A stretch of DNA of 47,889 nucleotides from Archaeoglobaceae archaeon (lineage in GTDB: Archaea; Halobacteriota; Archaeoglobi; Archaeoglobales; Archaeoglobaceae). Positions 16,328 to 24,693 of the stretch are shown piece after piece. Below the pieces are notes generated by a model that saw only the letters and a list, made by a program, of their open reading frames with translations, was not told where the DNA came from and searched no databases. The translations under genes and the position numbers were made by a program. The stretch spans positions 1 through 47,889 of the forward strand of contig JALSLC010000025.1 of the NCBI GenBank assembly GCA_026988525.1. The letters are read 5' to 3'. Within the stretch, counting starts at the first letter, position 1. The number at the start of each line of letters is the position of its first letter.

Positions 16328-16381
16328 AAGCCTATTTTTAATGTGACAAAAGTTAAATATATTGGTGTTCTAAACCCTAAT
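16328..16381. promoter_or_regulatory. Shared near-palindromic TATA element between divergent leaderless genes
   Basis: The 54-base gap contains one AT-rich core, ttaaatatatt (16353-16363). Read in either direction it is a good archaeal TATA box. Its centre is about 24 bases from the plus-strand GTG at 16382 and about 31 bases from the minus-strand ATG at 16327. No other convincing TATA candidate is present, so one box may serve both genes. Confidence 0.55.
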
Positions 16382-16669
16382 GTGACAGGTATAAGAAGGC
16401 TTGTTTTAGATGTTATGAAACCACACGAACCTGACAACGTGTTTTTAGCTTTAAAGTTGAGTGAAATAGAAAACGTTGACGGTGTTAATTTAAGTTTAAT
16501 GGAGATTGACCAAAGTACTGAAACTTTGAAAATAACAATAGTTGGAGATAATATAAACTATAAAGAAGTGAAAAAGGTTATTGAAGATCTTGGTGCTGCA
16601 ATACACAGTGTTGATGAAATAGTTGCTGGTAAGAAAATTATAGATGCTGTAAAAACTGAACAAGATTAA
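16382..16669 (+). CDS. DUF211 family protein
   Basis: The 95-residue protein begins MTGIRRLVLDVMKPHEPD and has the GVNLSLMEIDQSTETLKITIVGDNI and EEIVAGK-like features of archaeal DUF211, a ferredoxin-like fold of about 95 residues with no established function. GTG 16382 is chosen over in-frame codons back to 16301 because the family starts here and the TATA box is centred 24 bases upstream. The upstream extension is merely the antisense of the PHP gene start. Confidence 0.87.
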   Translation: MTGIRRLVLDVMKPHEPDNVFLALKLSEIENVDGVNLSLMEIDQSTETLKITIVGDNINYKEVKKVIEDLGAAIHSVDEIVAGKKIIDAVKTEQD

Positions 16670-16700
16670 AGTTAAATAATCTAACTATCTTCATTTAGGC

Positions 16701-17957
16701 ATGGGCAAGACCATAGCTGAAAAAATCTTCTCTCTTGCATCAGGTAAGGACGTTAAAGCTGGAGATTTTGTTCTTGCAAAAATAGATAAAGCAATGGTTC
16801 ACGATATAACCGCACCACTCGCTATAAAAGCTTTAGAAAGAATTACTGGAGAAAGAAAAGTAAAGTATCCTGAAAGAGTTATAATGGCTTTTGACCACCA
16901 AGTCCCGGCTGATAGCATTAAAGCAGCAGAAACTCATAAGATGCTAAGGTTATTTGCAAAGGAGAATGGAATTTTAAATTACGATGTTAGAGAGGGAATA
17001 GCTCACCAAATAATGGTGGAAAAGGGGCATGCCTTACCCAACCAACTAATTGTTGGAGCGGATAGCCATACATGTATGTATGGTGCTTTAAGCTGTTTCT
17101 CTACTGGGATAGGTTCTACTGATATGGGTTTCGTTTTTGCTACGGGTAAGTTATGGTTCAAAGTTCCTGAAACTATTTACTTTGAAGTTAACGGCAAGCT
17201 TGAAAAGTATGTTTGCGGTAAAGACATCATATTAAAGTTAATTGGGATGGTTGGAGCTGATGGAGCAAACTACAAAGCTTGTGTGTATGGTGGAGACACA
17301 ATAAGAAAAATAGGTATGAGTGACAGGTTTACAATGTGCAACATGGCTATAGAAATGGGAGGAAAAGCAGGAATAGTTGAATTTGATAGCATAACTGAGA
17401 AGTATCTTAAAGAAATTGGTATAAAAGAAATAAAAGAAGAAATACTAAAAACGGATGAAGATGCCAAGTTTGAAAAAGTTGAACTCGATGTAAGTGGAAT
17501 GGAACCCCAAGTAGCTAAGCCACATAGAGTTGATAATGTGTGTGGTGTTTCAGAAGTGGAAGGTACTAAGGTAGATCAAGTTTTCATAGGCTCTTGCACT
17601 AATGGTAGGTATGAAGATCTTAAAGTTGCGGCTGAAATACTTAGAGGTGAAGAAGTAGCAAAAAATGTTAGGTTAATTGTTATACCTGCATCAAGAAGTA
17701 TATACAAAAAAGCCCTTAAAGATGGGATAATTGACATATTCGTTGAAGCTGGTGCCTTAGTTGAGTTTCCTTGCTGTGGACCATGTATGGGGGGTAGCTT
17801 TGGATTGATAGCAAGCGGAGAAGTTAGTGTATCTACATCCAACAGAAACTTTGTTGGAAGACAAGGAAGTCCTGAAGGAAAGATATATTTAGTTTCTCCA
17901 GCCACTGCGGCTGCTACAGCTATATACGGTGAAATAACTGATCCAAGAAAAGTATGA
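16701..17957 (+). CDS. leuC: 3-isopropylmalate/homoaconitate-type dehydratase large subunit
   Basis: The 418-residue aconitase-family large subunit carries the [4Fe-4S] ligands C299 (GSCTNGR), C359 and C362 (CCGPCMGG). Other markers are [19 protein letters not shown] and [22 protein letters not shown]. With a separate small subunit it isomerises isopropylmalate (leucine), or homologous substrates such as citramalate or homocitrate derivatives. The small subunit (LeuD/HacB) is not adjacent. The length fits the archaeal LeuC/HacA type, and substrate choice cannot be read by eye. The ATG lies 31 bases after DUF211. Confidence 0.9.
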   Translation: MGKTIAEKIFSLASGKDVKAGDFVLAKIDKAMVHDITAPLAIKALERITGERKVKYPERVIMAFDHQVPADSIKAAETHKMLRLFAKENGILNYDVREGIAHQIMVEKGHALPNQLIVGADSHTCMYGALSCFSTGIGSTDMGFVFATGKLWFKVPETIYFEVNGKLEKYVCGKDIILKLIGMVGADGANYKACVYGGDTIRKIGMSDRFTMCNMAIEMGGKAGIVEFDSITEKYLKEIGIKEIKEEILKTDEDAKFEKVELDVSGMEPQVAKPHRVDNVCGVSEVEGTKVDQVFIGSCTNGRYEDLKVAAEILRGEEVAKNVRLIVIPASRSIYKKALKDGIIDIFVEAGALVEFPCCGPCMGGSFGLIASGEVSVSTSNRNFVGRQGSPEGKIYLVSPATAAATAIYGEITDPRKV

Positions 17958-17999
17958 TAAGAGCAAATTTAAAAAACTTATATTGTGTAGTGTAATTTA

Positions 18000-18851
18000 A
18001 TGCTTGATTTTTTAATTGAACAGGGTGTAGAACTTGCAAAAAGTGTAGATGCAAAAGCAGTAGTTGTTATCTCTAATAAAAATTTAAATGAAAAAATAAT
18101 TGATGGAATTAATATAATTCCTGCACCAAGGAGATATACTACCCTAATAGAAAGTGTAATTTCATCACTTGAGGCAGTAAATATAGATGAGATGCTGGGA
18201 AAGGAACTTGCTGAAAAGATGCTTTTGTTATCTCAATCAAAAGATTACATATCCTTGGTACTCTACTTAAAGGGACTTGGATTGGATAGAAGAGCAGTGG
18301 CTGTTACATGTATAGATTCGCTTAAAAGTGTGCTACTTGTAGATCTCGAAAAAGGAAGAATAAATTCGGCATTAAAAGAGTGTGCTGAAAGAGTTGAACC
18401 AAGAGTAATAAAAGCACTACTAACTGTATCTCTTAGCATAGCACATAAAGGTAGAGAAGGCAAACCAATAGGAACAGCTTTTGTGATAGGGGATGTAGAA
18501 GAGGTTCTTAGGAGAAGTAGGCAATTAATAATAAATCCATACAAAGGTCATCCAGAATCTGTTAGAGATGTAAAAGACCCATCTAACTGGGAGAGTATTA
18601 GAGAATTTGCGCAGTTAGATGGTGTTTTTGTTGTAGATGAAAAGGGGTATATAGTTACAGCTGGAAGATACATAGAAGTTCAGGCAGGAGATGTAAAAAT
18701 GAAGTCAGGCTTAGGTGGAAGACACCTTGCGTGTGCAGTAATATCAAGAGAAACTAACGCTATAGCTATAGTGGTATCTCAAAGTGGTGGAGATATAACT
18801 GTTTATAAAGATGGGGAAGAGATATTGTGCATACCAGCTTCAATACTTTGA
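18000..18851 (+). CDS. dacZ: Diadenylate cyclase, archaeal DacZ type
   Basis: The 283-residue protein has an N-terminal alpha/beta domain (about 1-125) and a C-terminal DisA_N/DAC domain. The catalytic signatures are DGVFVVDEKG (207-216, the DGA-like motif) and GLGGRHLACAVISRETNAIAIVVSQSGG (starting 237, the RHR-like motif, here GRHLA). DacZ condenses two ATP into cyclic di-AMP, a second messenger that is essential in some euryarchaea. A cttatatt element about 20 bases before ATG 18000 suggests a leaderless transcript. It sits between leuC and argJ with no obvious c-di-AMP receptor or phosphodiesterase; the PHP/DHH-type hydrolases would be candidates elsewhere. Confidence 0.88.
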   Translation: MLDFLIEQGVELAKSVDAKAVVVISNKNLNEKIIDGINIIPAPRRYTTLIESVISSLEAVNIDEMLGKELAEKMLLLSQSKDYISLVLYLKGLGLDRRAVAVTCIDSLKSVLLVDLEKGRINSALKECAERVEPRVIKALLTVSLSIAHKGREGKPIGTAFVIGDVEEVLRRSRQLIINPYKGHPESVRDVKDPSNWESIREFAQLDGVFVVDEKGYIVTAGRYIEVQAGDVKMKSGLGGRHLACAVISRETNAIAIVVSQSGGDITVYKDGEEILCIPASIL

Positions 18852-18889
18852 AAGGAAAGAAATAAAATTAATTACTTTAAATTTTGTCT

Positions 18890-20086
18890 ATGCAATTGAG
18901 ATACAAAACGCCTGAAGTAATTACTTCGGTTGAAGGAGTAAAATGCTCAGGAGTTAGAATTAAGGGCGGAGGTCTTGGATTGGTTGTATGTGATGGCAAG
19001 GCTGCTGGAGTTTTCACAACCAATAAGTTTAAGGCAGCACCAGTGATAGTAACAGAAAATCATTTGAAAAAGGGCTACATAAAAGGTATAATTGTTAATA
19101 GCGGTAATGCAAACGCATATACTGGAGAGCAGGGTATTAAAAATGCTATAAAAATGGCTGAATTGCTTGCTGAAAAAATTGGATGTAGTAGGGAGGAGAT
19201 AGTTGTATCATCTACTGGGGTTATTGGTGTTCAACTTGATATAAAGTGGATAGGATCTTTGTTTAACAGTGCTTATCCTCAAATTAATTCAAGTAGGGAA
19301 AACTCTTGGAAATTTGCAAAATCAATAACAACGACTGACTCTTTTACAAAACAGTGGGGTGTAAAAGTTGGAGATTGCGTGGTGGCTGGAGTTGCAAAAG
19401 GTGCTGGAATGATAGCTCCAAATATGGCAACTATGCTTGCTTACGTTTTTACAGATGCTAAAATTGATTGTGAAGGCATTATTAAAAAAGTAGTTAAAAA
19501 AACTTTTAACTCTATTACGGTTGATGGTGATACATCGACAAACGACTCTTTTATATTAGTTTCTACCGAAAAAAAAGAGTGTGATGAAAAAAAGATAGAA
19601 GAGGCTATAATGCATGTGTGTTCAGTTCTTGCAGAAATGATTGCTGCAGATGGTGAAGGAGCAAGCAAGTTAATGAGAGTTTTTGTTAGAGGTGCCAAAA
19701 ATGATGTTGAAGCAGAAAAAGCTGCGAGAGCAGTAGCCTCTTCTATTCTTGTAAAAACAGCACTTTTTGGGTGTGACGCTAACTGGGGAAGAGTTATTGC
19801 AGCTCTTGGCTATTCGGATGTTGAAATAAATGAAAACTTGGATTTAGATATTGTTGGATGTAAATGGGATGCAGAAGATGCTTTTAGAGGTGGTAAAGGC
19901 TTTAAGGTTGAACTAATAAAAAATGGAAAAGATACTGGGAAAAGGAGCTTAGCATCAAAGTTAATGAGAGAAAATGAAGTAGTAGAATACCACATAGATT
20001 TAAAGGTGGGTAATGGTAAATCATGCATCGTTGGATGTGATTTAAACCACAACTACGTAAAAATAAATTCAGAATATACTACTTAA
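18890..20086 (+). CDS. argJ: Glutamate N-acetyltransferase (ornithine acetyltransferase)
   Basis: The 398-residue ArgJ has the self-cleavage site ATML with T181 as the new N-terminal nucleophile, inside KGAGMIAPNMATMLAY. It also has the oxyanion-related STGVIG and the terminal GxDLNxxYVxINxEYTT pattern (here CDLNHNYVKINSEYTT). It transfers the acetyl group from N-acetylornithine to glutamate in the arginine cycle. ATG 18890 is chosen over TTG 18884; an aataaaatta element is about 24 bases upstream. Other arginine genes are not in view. The 3' end overlaps the convergent ASCH gene by four bases. Confidence 0.95.
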   Translation: MQLRYKTPEVITSVEGVKCSGVRIKGGGLGLVVCDGKAAGVFTTNKFKAAPVIVTENHLKKGYIKGIIVNSGNANAYTGEQGIKNAIKMAELLAEKIGCSREEIVVSSTGVIGVQLDIKWIGSLFNSAYPQINSSRENSWKFAKSITTTDSFTKQWGVKVGDCVVAGVAKGAGMIAPNMATMLAYVFTDAKIDCEGIIKKVVKKTFNSITVDGDTSTNDSFILVSTEKKECDEKKIEEAIMHVCSVLAEMIAADGEGASKLMRVFVRGAKNDVEAEKAARAVASSILVKTALFGCDANWGRVIAALGYSDVEINENLDLDIVGCKWDAEDAFRGGKGFKVELIKNGKDTGKRSLASKLMRENEVVEYHIDLKVGNGKSCIVGCDLNHNYVKINSEYTT

Positions 20087-20391
20087 ATTAGTTCAAAGTG
20101 TATTACAGTTACAAGATCTGCATCATCAATTTTTCCATATATTCTTTTTAGTGCTTTTATTAAATCTTCTTTGCTCTCGAATCCATCTTTTATTGCATCA
20201 TCATCGTTTAATTCTTTAACTCTCTTAACAACAGCTTTTTTAACTCTTGCTTTTGCAAACGGTTTTGAAGAGGCAGTTAGGTAAACTATCTTTCCCATTT
20301 CATAACTCTTTATACCTTTCCTTATAGTGCTTTTCTTTCTACCTGAAAGTATTAAATCGACGTACTCTTCATCGAAGTTTATTGATTTCAT
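20083..20391 (-). CDS. ASCH-domain (PUA-like) protein
   Basis: The 102-residue protein begins MKSINFDEEYVDLILSGRKKSTIRKG, the typical entry of ASCH domains (a PUA-like beta barrel with an SGRKKSTIR loop). ASCH proteins are thought to bind RNA or modified nucleosides. ATG 20391 is chosen because a TATA box (tatatttt on the plus strand, about 20411-20418) is 24 bases upstream; the open frame back to 20505 is AT-rich intergenic sequence. The substrate is unknown. Confidence 0.85.
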   Translation of the reverse strand: MKSINFDEEYVDLILSGRKKSTIRKGIKSYEMGKIVYLTASSKPFAKARVKKAVVKRVKELNDDDAIKDGFESKEDLIKALKRIYGKIDDADLVTVIHFELI

Positions 20392-20472
20392 GTTCAATGC
20401 ATTGTTTGGATATATTTTAATTTTCTGCACACATTGCTTAAACTTAAATAACTTAGTAAGGTAGCTAAATAC

Positions 20473-21504
20473 ATGGAGCTTATAAAAAAGCTTTGCGATG
20501 CTCATGGGATAAGTGGTTACGAGGATGAAGTGAGAGAAATAATTAGATGTGAGGTAGAGAATTACTCAGATAAAGTATATACGGATAAAATGGGGAATAT
20601 TATAGCTGTTAAGGAAGGAGAAGATAAAAAAGTAATGATTGCAGCACACATGGACGAAATTGGATTTATGGTAAAACATATTGAAGAACAAGGTTTTCTT
20701 AGAGTTACACCGATAGGTGGGTGGTTTTCTCAAACTGTTTTAAATCAAAGAGCGATTGTACATACTGATAAAGGCAAGATTGTTGGTGTTTTTGGGTGTA
20801 AGCCACCCCACATTATGAAGGAAGAGGAGAGAAAAAAAGTAATTAAAATTGAAGATATGTTTGTTGATATAGGTGCTGAATCAAGAGACGAAGCTAAGGA
20901 CATGGGTGTGGAAATAGGATGTCCAATAACTATTGATAGAGAACTCGTTAAACTTGGTGAAAATAGAATTACTGGGAAAGCAATAGACGATAGAGTAGGT
21001 GTTGCCGCACTAATAGACGTTTTTAGAGAAGTAAAAACAGATGTCACTCTTTACGCTGTATTTACAGTTCAAGAAGAAGTTGGATTAAAGGGAGCTAGAA
21101 CCTCCGCATTCTCTATAAATCCAGACATGGCTATAGCTTTGGATGTTTGTGTAGCAACAGATTTTCCCGGAGTAAATGCAAATCAGGAAATTAAACTTGG
21201 AAAGGGGCCTGCAATAACAGTAGTTGATGCTTCAGGAAGGGGCTTAATAGCTCATAAAAAAGTTTTGAAGTTGTTAAGAGAGACTGCGGAAAAATACGAA
21301 ATACCCTATCAACTTGAAGTTGGAGAAGGTGGAACTACAGATGCAACAGCAATACATCTTACAAGGGAAGGAATTCCATCGGGCGTGTTAAGCATACCTG
21401 CAAGGTACATCCATACTCCGGTGGAGGTAATAGATCTTAGAGATTACAACAATACAGTGTCTCTACTTAAAAAAAGCTTGGAGAGATGTGAAAAGTACTT
21501 GTAA
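20473..21504 (+). CDS. M42-family metallo-aminopeptidase (TET/glutamyl aminopeptidase type)
   Basis: The 343-residue cytosolic peptidase has the two-metal site motifs: AAHMDEIG (H59), GKAIDDRVG (bridging Asp), QEEVG (catalytic Glu), DVCVATD and YIHTPVEV near the C-terminus. M42 enzymes form tetrahedral dodecamers that trim peptides left by the proteasome. ATG 20473 follows a cttaaataact TATA-like element by about 28 bases. The C-terminal codons and stop lie within the first copy of a tandem 20-base duplication. Confidence 0.92.
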   Translation: MELIKKLCDAHGISGYEDEVREIIRCEVENYSDKVYTDKMGNIIAVKEGEDKKVMIAAHMDEIGFMVKHIEEQGFLRVTPIGGWFSQTVLNQRAIVHTDKGKIVGVFGCKPPHIMKEEERKKVIKIEDMFVDIGAESRDEAKDMGVEIGCPITIDRELVKLGENRITGKAIDDRVGVAALIDVFREVKTDVTLYAVFTVQEEVGLKGARTSAFSINPDMAIALDVCVATDFPGVNANQEIKLGKGPAITVVDASGRGLIAHKKVLKLLRETAEKYEIPYQLEVGEGGTTDATAIHLTREGIPSGVLSIPARYIHTPVEVIDLRDYNNTVSLLKKSLERCEKYL

Positions 21505-21526
21505 AAAGTGAAAGTACTTGTAAAAA
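21488..21526. repeat. Tandem 20-base duplication across a stop codon
   Basis: Two adjacent copies of gtgaaaagtacttgtaaaaa are visible; the second lacks one A. The first contains the last codons and TAA of the M42 peptidase gene, and the second lies just outside it and abuts the end of the fibrillarin gene. It looks like recent slippage rather than a functional element. Confidence 0.8.
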
Positions 21527-21527
21527 A

Positions 21528-22175
21528 TTACAAAACACAGTGAATAAATATGTGGTCTTTGTGATGTTTCAGTTTTCCAAACTTTACAATTTTTAAATTT
21601 TCTCCAATTTCCCTTAAAACGGATTCGTAAACTTCTTCTGGATCTATTGTTGAATCTATACTTCTTGCTTTAACCATTATTAGTGCATCCCCTCCTTTTT
21701 TTAGAAAGAAATCTATATTTTTCAAAAAAATCTCTACTTGGTTTTTCTGAGAAACGTCCTGATATATAAAATCCACTGGCTCGACTATTCCTGAATACTC
21801 CTCTGGTTTAGAGGCATCTTTTAGTAGAGGTATTATGTTTTTTCTCTCTTCTGCAAGCTCTATTAACTTCTTAAATGGTTTTGCAGAGTACTCTACAGCA
21901 TATATTATCCCTTTATCTACAATGTCTGCTAAGTGACTTACTGTTGTACCGCTTGCTGCACCCAAGTAAAGACACTTCCAGTTTCTTTGTATATCTAAGG
22001 TATAGTCTAACAGCATGGATGCTAGTTTACTCCTTGATGGAATCCACTCTCTATACTCATTCCACTTTCTCTCTCCGTAGTGTGGTGGATACAAACTCTT
22101 TGTTAATATTTTAGTACCTTCTTTACTTTCAACGATAAATACGTTATGAATAATTTTCTTTTTTATTTCATTCAT
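21528..22175 (-). CDS. flpA: Fibrillarin, C/D-box sRNP 2'-O-methyltransferase
   Basis: The 215-residue archaeal fibrillarin uses S-adenosylmethionine and guide RNAs to methylate ribose in rRNA and tRNA. Seen are the N-terminal SLYPPHYGERKWNEYREWIPSRSKLA-type segment (cut across residues 27-53), the SAM site YLGAASGTTVSHLADIV, the acidic YAVEYS turn and IYQDVSQKNQ. The partner Nop5 gene, usually adjacent, is absent here. The gene lies only 12 bases after the multihaem cytochrome pair in the same direction. ATG 22175 is preceded by a gagggg Shine-Dalgarno, consistent with an internal gene of a transcript. Confidence 0.95.
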   Translation of the reverse strand: MNEIKKKIIHNVFIVESKEGTKILTKSLYPPHYGERKWNEYREWIPSRSKLASMLLDYTLDIQRNWKCLYLGAASGTTVSHLADIVDKGIIYAVEYSAKPFKKLIELAEERKNIIPLLKDASKPEEYSGIVEPVDFIYQDVSQKNQVEIFLKNIDFFLKKGGDALIMVKARSIDSTIDPEEVYESVLREIGENLKIVKFGKLKHHKDHIFIHCVL

Positions 22176-22187
22176 TTTTTCCCCTCA

Positions 22188-23504
22188 TTATATTATAGTA
22201 TCCTGTCCACTTGGCTCAGATTGAATATCAAATCCTATAAATCCTTCATGACACCACTTACATGATGTTGCTGCATGAACTGCTGCTTCATGGCAAGCCA
22301 TGCAAACATCACCATGATACATTCTGCTATAGTTTGCAGTTTGATTTAACATGTTTTCGTGTCCTATTGCTATATACAAAGTGCTACCTCCTCCTCCACC
22401 GGGCAACCAGCCATAAGTGGCTATAACAGTGTAAGGATCGTAAGGTGTTCCATTTCCGTGGCAGGTAAGACACGATACCTTCTCAGCACAATGCACTTTA
22501 GTTGAATTAATTTCTATTGCTGCGGGGTATAAATTGTAAGTTGTATTGGCAGTAGGATTGTTAATAGCATAGCGATATAGATTGTGACATTCATCGCAGT
22601 AGCTGTTGTTTATCCAAGAGACGTTGAGAGTTGTTACACTCGTAGCCAATGCGTGGTATCTCGGATTGCCCCAGAGGTTTGTGGTATTCCATGCATTGTA
22701 AATCGGGGCATGAGTACCATTTATAAGCCCTAAATAAATATTTTCGTGGCAAGACGAACAATTTATTTTATTTAGTGGAATAAATTCGTGCATACCATTA
22801 AAGTTTGAGGGTGGGTTTATAGTTATGTTCGCATACCTCGTTCCATTTGGCGTAAAACTCGTAAAAGTATAGTAGTAGAGAGTATAGCTCAAATCATACT
22901 GATATTTAAACACCATATGCTTCGAAATGTTAGTGTGGCACATTAAACAAGCTAAGTTCTCGTCGCCTTTCTTTTCAAAGTAAGCTACCATCGCTTTATG
23001 TGCTGCAAAGTAGGGTATTGATGAGATAACAGTGACGTTGTGATTGTTAACAGTCTGAGTTACGTTAAAAGCTTTGGCTGGAGGAGCATGTACTAACTTC
23101 CCAAATCTGTTTACAACCCAAACACCATTACCTCCATGGCAGTCTAAGCAACTTGGAACGTAAGCTGCATGGGTTTGTATTCCGGGATGTGCACCAGTAC
23201 TATTTATAACTGCAAATTTTATTCCAGTACCATTAAATCTATGGCAAGTTTCACAACTTAGATCGTAGTGTGGTGAGCTTGGATTGGAATACAACTCCTC
23301 CCATATATGGTAGTGACAAAGTTTACAGTATTCTGTCTGCCCATTTGCTGTTGTAACGTTAATAACACCTGTCGTAGGATTTGTTGAAAAGTTGTACATT
23401 GTGTGAGTTCCTACAAAAAGTGATGTGGAATGAGGAGAATAAATTAGGAACAATGCGGTAATAGCTATACCAATTAGTGTTAAAGCTAAGAGTTTTGTTG
23501 TCAT
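22188..23504 (-). CDS. Exported nine-haem c-type cytochrome
   Basis: The 438-residue protein has an N-terminal hydrophobic segment (about 4-22) and nine CxxCH sites, starting at C60, C84, C119, C186, C249, C303, C345, C401 and C415. It is rich in Asn/Thr glycosylation-like sites and lacks a C-terminal membrane helix. It is therefore a surface or pseudoperiplasmic electron carrier, probably linked to extracellular or membrane-bound electron transfer. The N-terminal about 125 residues align with the smaller cytochrome upstream (SLFVGTH / SLFAGQH, three early haem sites), showing paralogy. Its ATG overlaps the upstream stop by four bases. The redox partner is unknown. Confidence 0.92.
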   Translation of the reverse strand: MTTKLLALTLIGIAITALFLIYSPHSTSLFVGTHTMYNFSTNPTTGVINVTTANGQTEYCKLCHYHIWEELYSNPSSPHYDLSCETCHRFNGTGIKFAVINSTGAHPGIQTHAAYVPSCLDCHGGNGVWVVNRFGKLVHAPPAKAFNVTQTVNNHNVTVISSIPYFAAHKAMVAYFEKKGDENLACLMCHTNISKHMVFKYQYDLSYTLYYYTFTSFTPNGTRYANITINPPSNFNGMHEFIPLNKINCSSCHENIYLGLINGTHAPIYNAWNTTNLWGNPRYHALATSVTTLNVSWINNSYCDECHNLYRYAINNPTANTTYNLYPAAIEINSTKVHCAEKVSCLTCHGNGTPYDPYTVIATYGWLPGGGGGSTLYIAIGHENMLNQTANYSRMYHGDVCMACHEAAVHAATSCKWCHEGFIGFDIQSEPSGQDTII

Positions 23505-24190
23505 GGTTTCACCTCCGTAATATTGGTGTAACCAAAACTATCAGATGTAACGTTAATGTACGACTCGTTTAAACCTGTTAATGAGTAATAGCCCAATATT
23601 ACATGATCAGTAGATATGTTAATCCACTTATATACATGAAAGTTTATCGTGATGTTTACCTTCATGTGACAGGCTACACAAGCTTCAGTCGAGTCTCTGA
23701 GTGTATTATTTTTTATTGCATTTGCCACAAATGAGTTGTGAGCTGAACACATACCAGTAAACGTAAGATTGGAATATCTATAATTAGACTTTACACCAAA
23801 AGCAGTTATATTAAATGTACCAGCAAATGGGCCGGGCATAGAACTGTTTAAGGATGCATTTATTTGATGGCACAGCATACAAGCTACAGTTGTAGCAGCA
23901 TGAGCTTGCTTTCCCGGTTGGTAGTCCGTTATTTTTCCGTTCTTCACTTCTGCGTAAGTTATACTCAAGTTCGCTCTATGGCAGGCGCAACCCATATTTT
24001 TGTGATAGCTATCTTTCAATTCTTCATAAACATCGGCATGACATTTCTGGCATGGGACTTGATTTCCATTCCCACTTATGTTGTACCACCAGTGCTGCCC
24101 GGCGAAAAGCGAAGCTGTTTGAGGCATTACAAGCATACCAACTGCAAAAATTACGATGGTTAGTAGTATAACTTTTGCAATATTGCTCAT
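23501..24190 (-). CDS. Exported small multihaem cytochrome with one atypical CxCH site
   Basis: The 229-residue protein has an N-terminal hydrophobic segment (about 7-25) and canonical haem sites at C47 (CQKCH), C104 (CMLCH) and C171 (CVACH). A fourth site is at C68, where the sequence is CACH, one residue short of CxxCH; the paralogue has CETCH in the aligned place. The count of three or four haems, small size and Asn/Thr-rich surface recall the tetrahaem subunits reported to build cytochrome filaments in Archaeoglobus veneficus and Pyrobaculum; this is only a resemblance. It is the first gene of the cytochrome pair, and the ATG is 95 bases from the divergent gene at 24286. Confidence 0.88.
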   Translation of the reverse strand: MSNIAKVILLTIVIFAVGMLVMPQTASLFAGQHWWYNISGNGNQVPCQKCHADVYEELKDSYHKNMGCACHRANLSITYAEVKNGKITDYQPGKQAHAATTVACMLCHQINASLNSSMPGPFAGTFNITAFGVKSNYRYSNLTFTGMCSAHNSFVANAIKNNTLRDSTEACVACHMKVNITINFHVYKWINISTDHVILGYYSLTGLNESYINVTSDSFGYTNITEVKP

Positions 24191-24285
24191 ATCATCTCAT
24201 CTTTTGTAACTCATCAAATTTAATTTTTTCTTGTTTATTCATGATTATAAAAACGATTTAATATCTTTCTTGTAGATGCACAGTT

Positions 24286-24684
24286 ATGAAGGTTAAGGAA
24301 GCTCCAAAAACATCTGCTACTATAGTTGTTAGATCTGCATCTAATGCTAGGATAACTCAATCTAAAAATCCATTTCTCGAATTAATGAGAAGGCTATTTA
24401 GAAATGAGGAAATAGCTATGAAAGCAGTTAAATTTGTAACAATAATTGATGAAAGACAAAAGGCTGGAAAACCTTTGAAAGTGGAGGAATGGGAAAATTT
24501 ATTGGAAGAGCTAAAAATGGTTAGATCATCGTTTTATTCAATGAGAAATAGGCTTATTGGGGCTGGAATGATAACAATAAGAAATGGAGAATATAGATTA
24601 TCTGGTGTTTTTAGCAGAGATCTTGTAGATATGGCAAGATGGTGGTGGACTGTAATGCTTGGCTACGATCCAGAGACTTTGTGA
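24286..24684 (+). CDS. Small conserved protein, probable winged-helix type
   Basis: I do not recognise a named family. The 132-residue protein has a disordered Ala/Ser/Thr start, then helices (about 30-75) and a helix-turn-strand pattern, [35 protein letters not shown], that looks like a winged helix with a beta wing. It ends with a Trp-rich [16 protein letters not shown] 24286 has a gatttaatatc TATA-like element about 27 bases upstream, so it appears leaderless. It is divergent from the cytochrome genes and lies just before the acyl-CoA dehydrogenase, so regulation of either is possible but unproven. Confidence 0.65.
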   Translation: MKVKEAPKTSATIVVRSASNARITQSKNPFLELMRRLFRNEEIAMKAVKFVTIIDERQKAGKPLKVEEWENLLEELKMVRSSFYSMRNRLIGAGMITIRNGEYRLSGVFSRDLVDMARWWWTVMLGYDPETL

Positions 24685-24693
24685 GGTGATATT

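Noticed and set aside
23735-23760. CSAH (residues 148-151) as a further haem site in the small cytochrome
   Set aside because: It has only one cysteine and the wrong spacing; single-cysteine sites read xxxCH.
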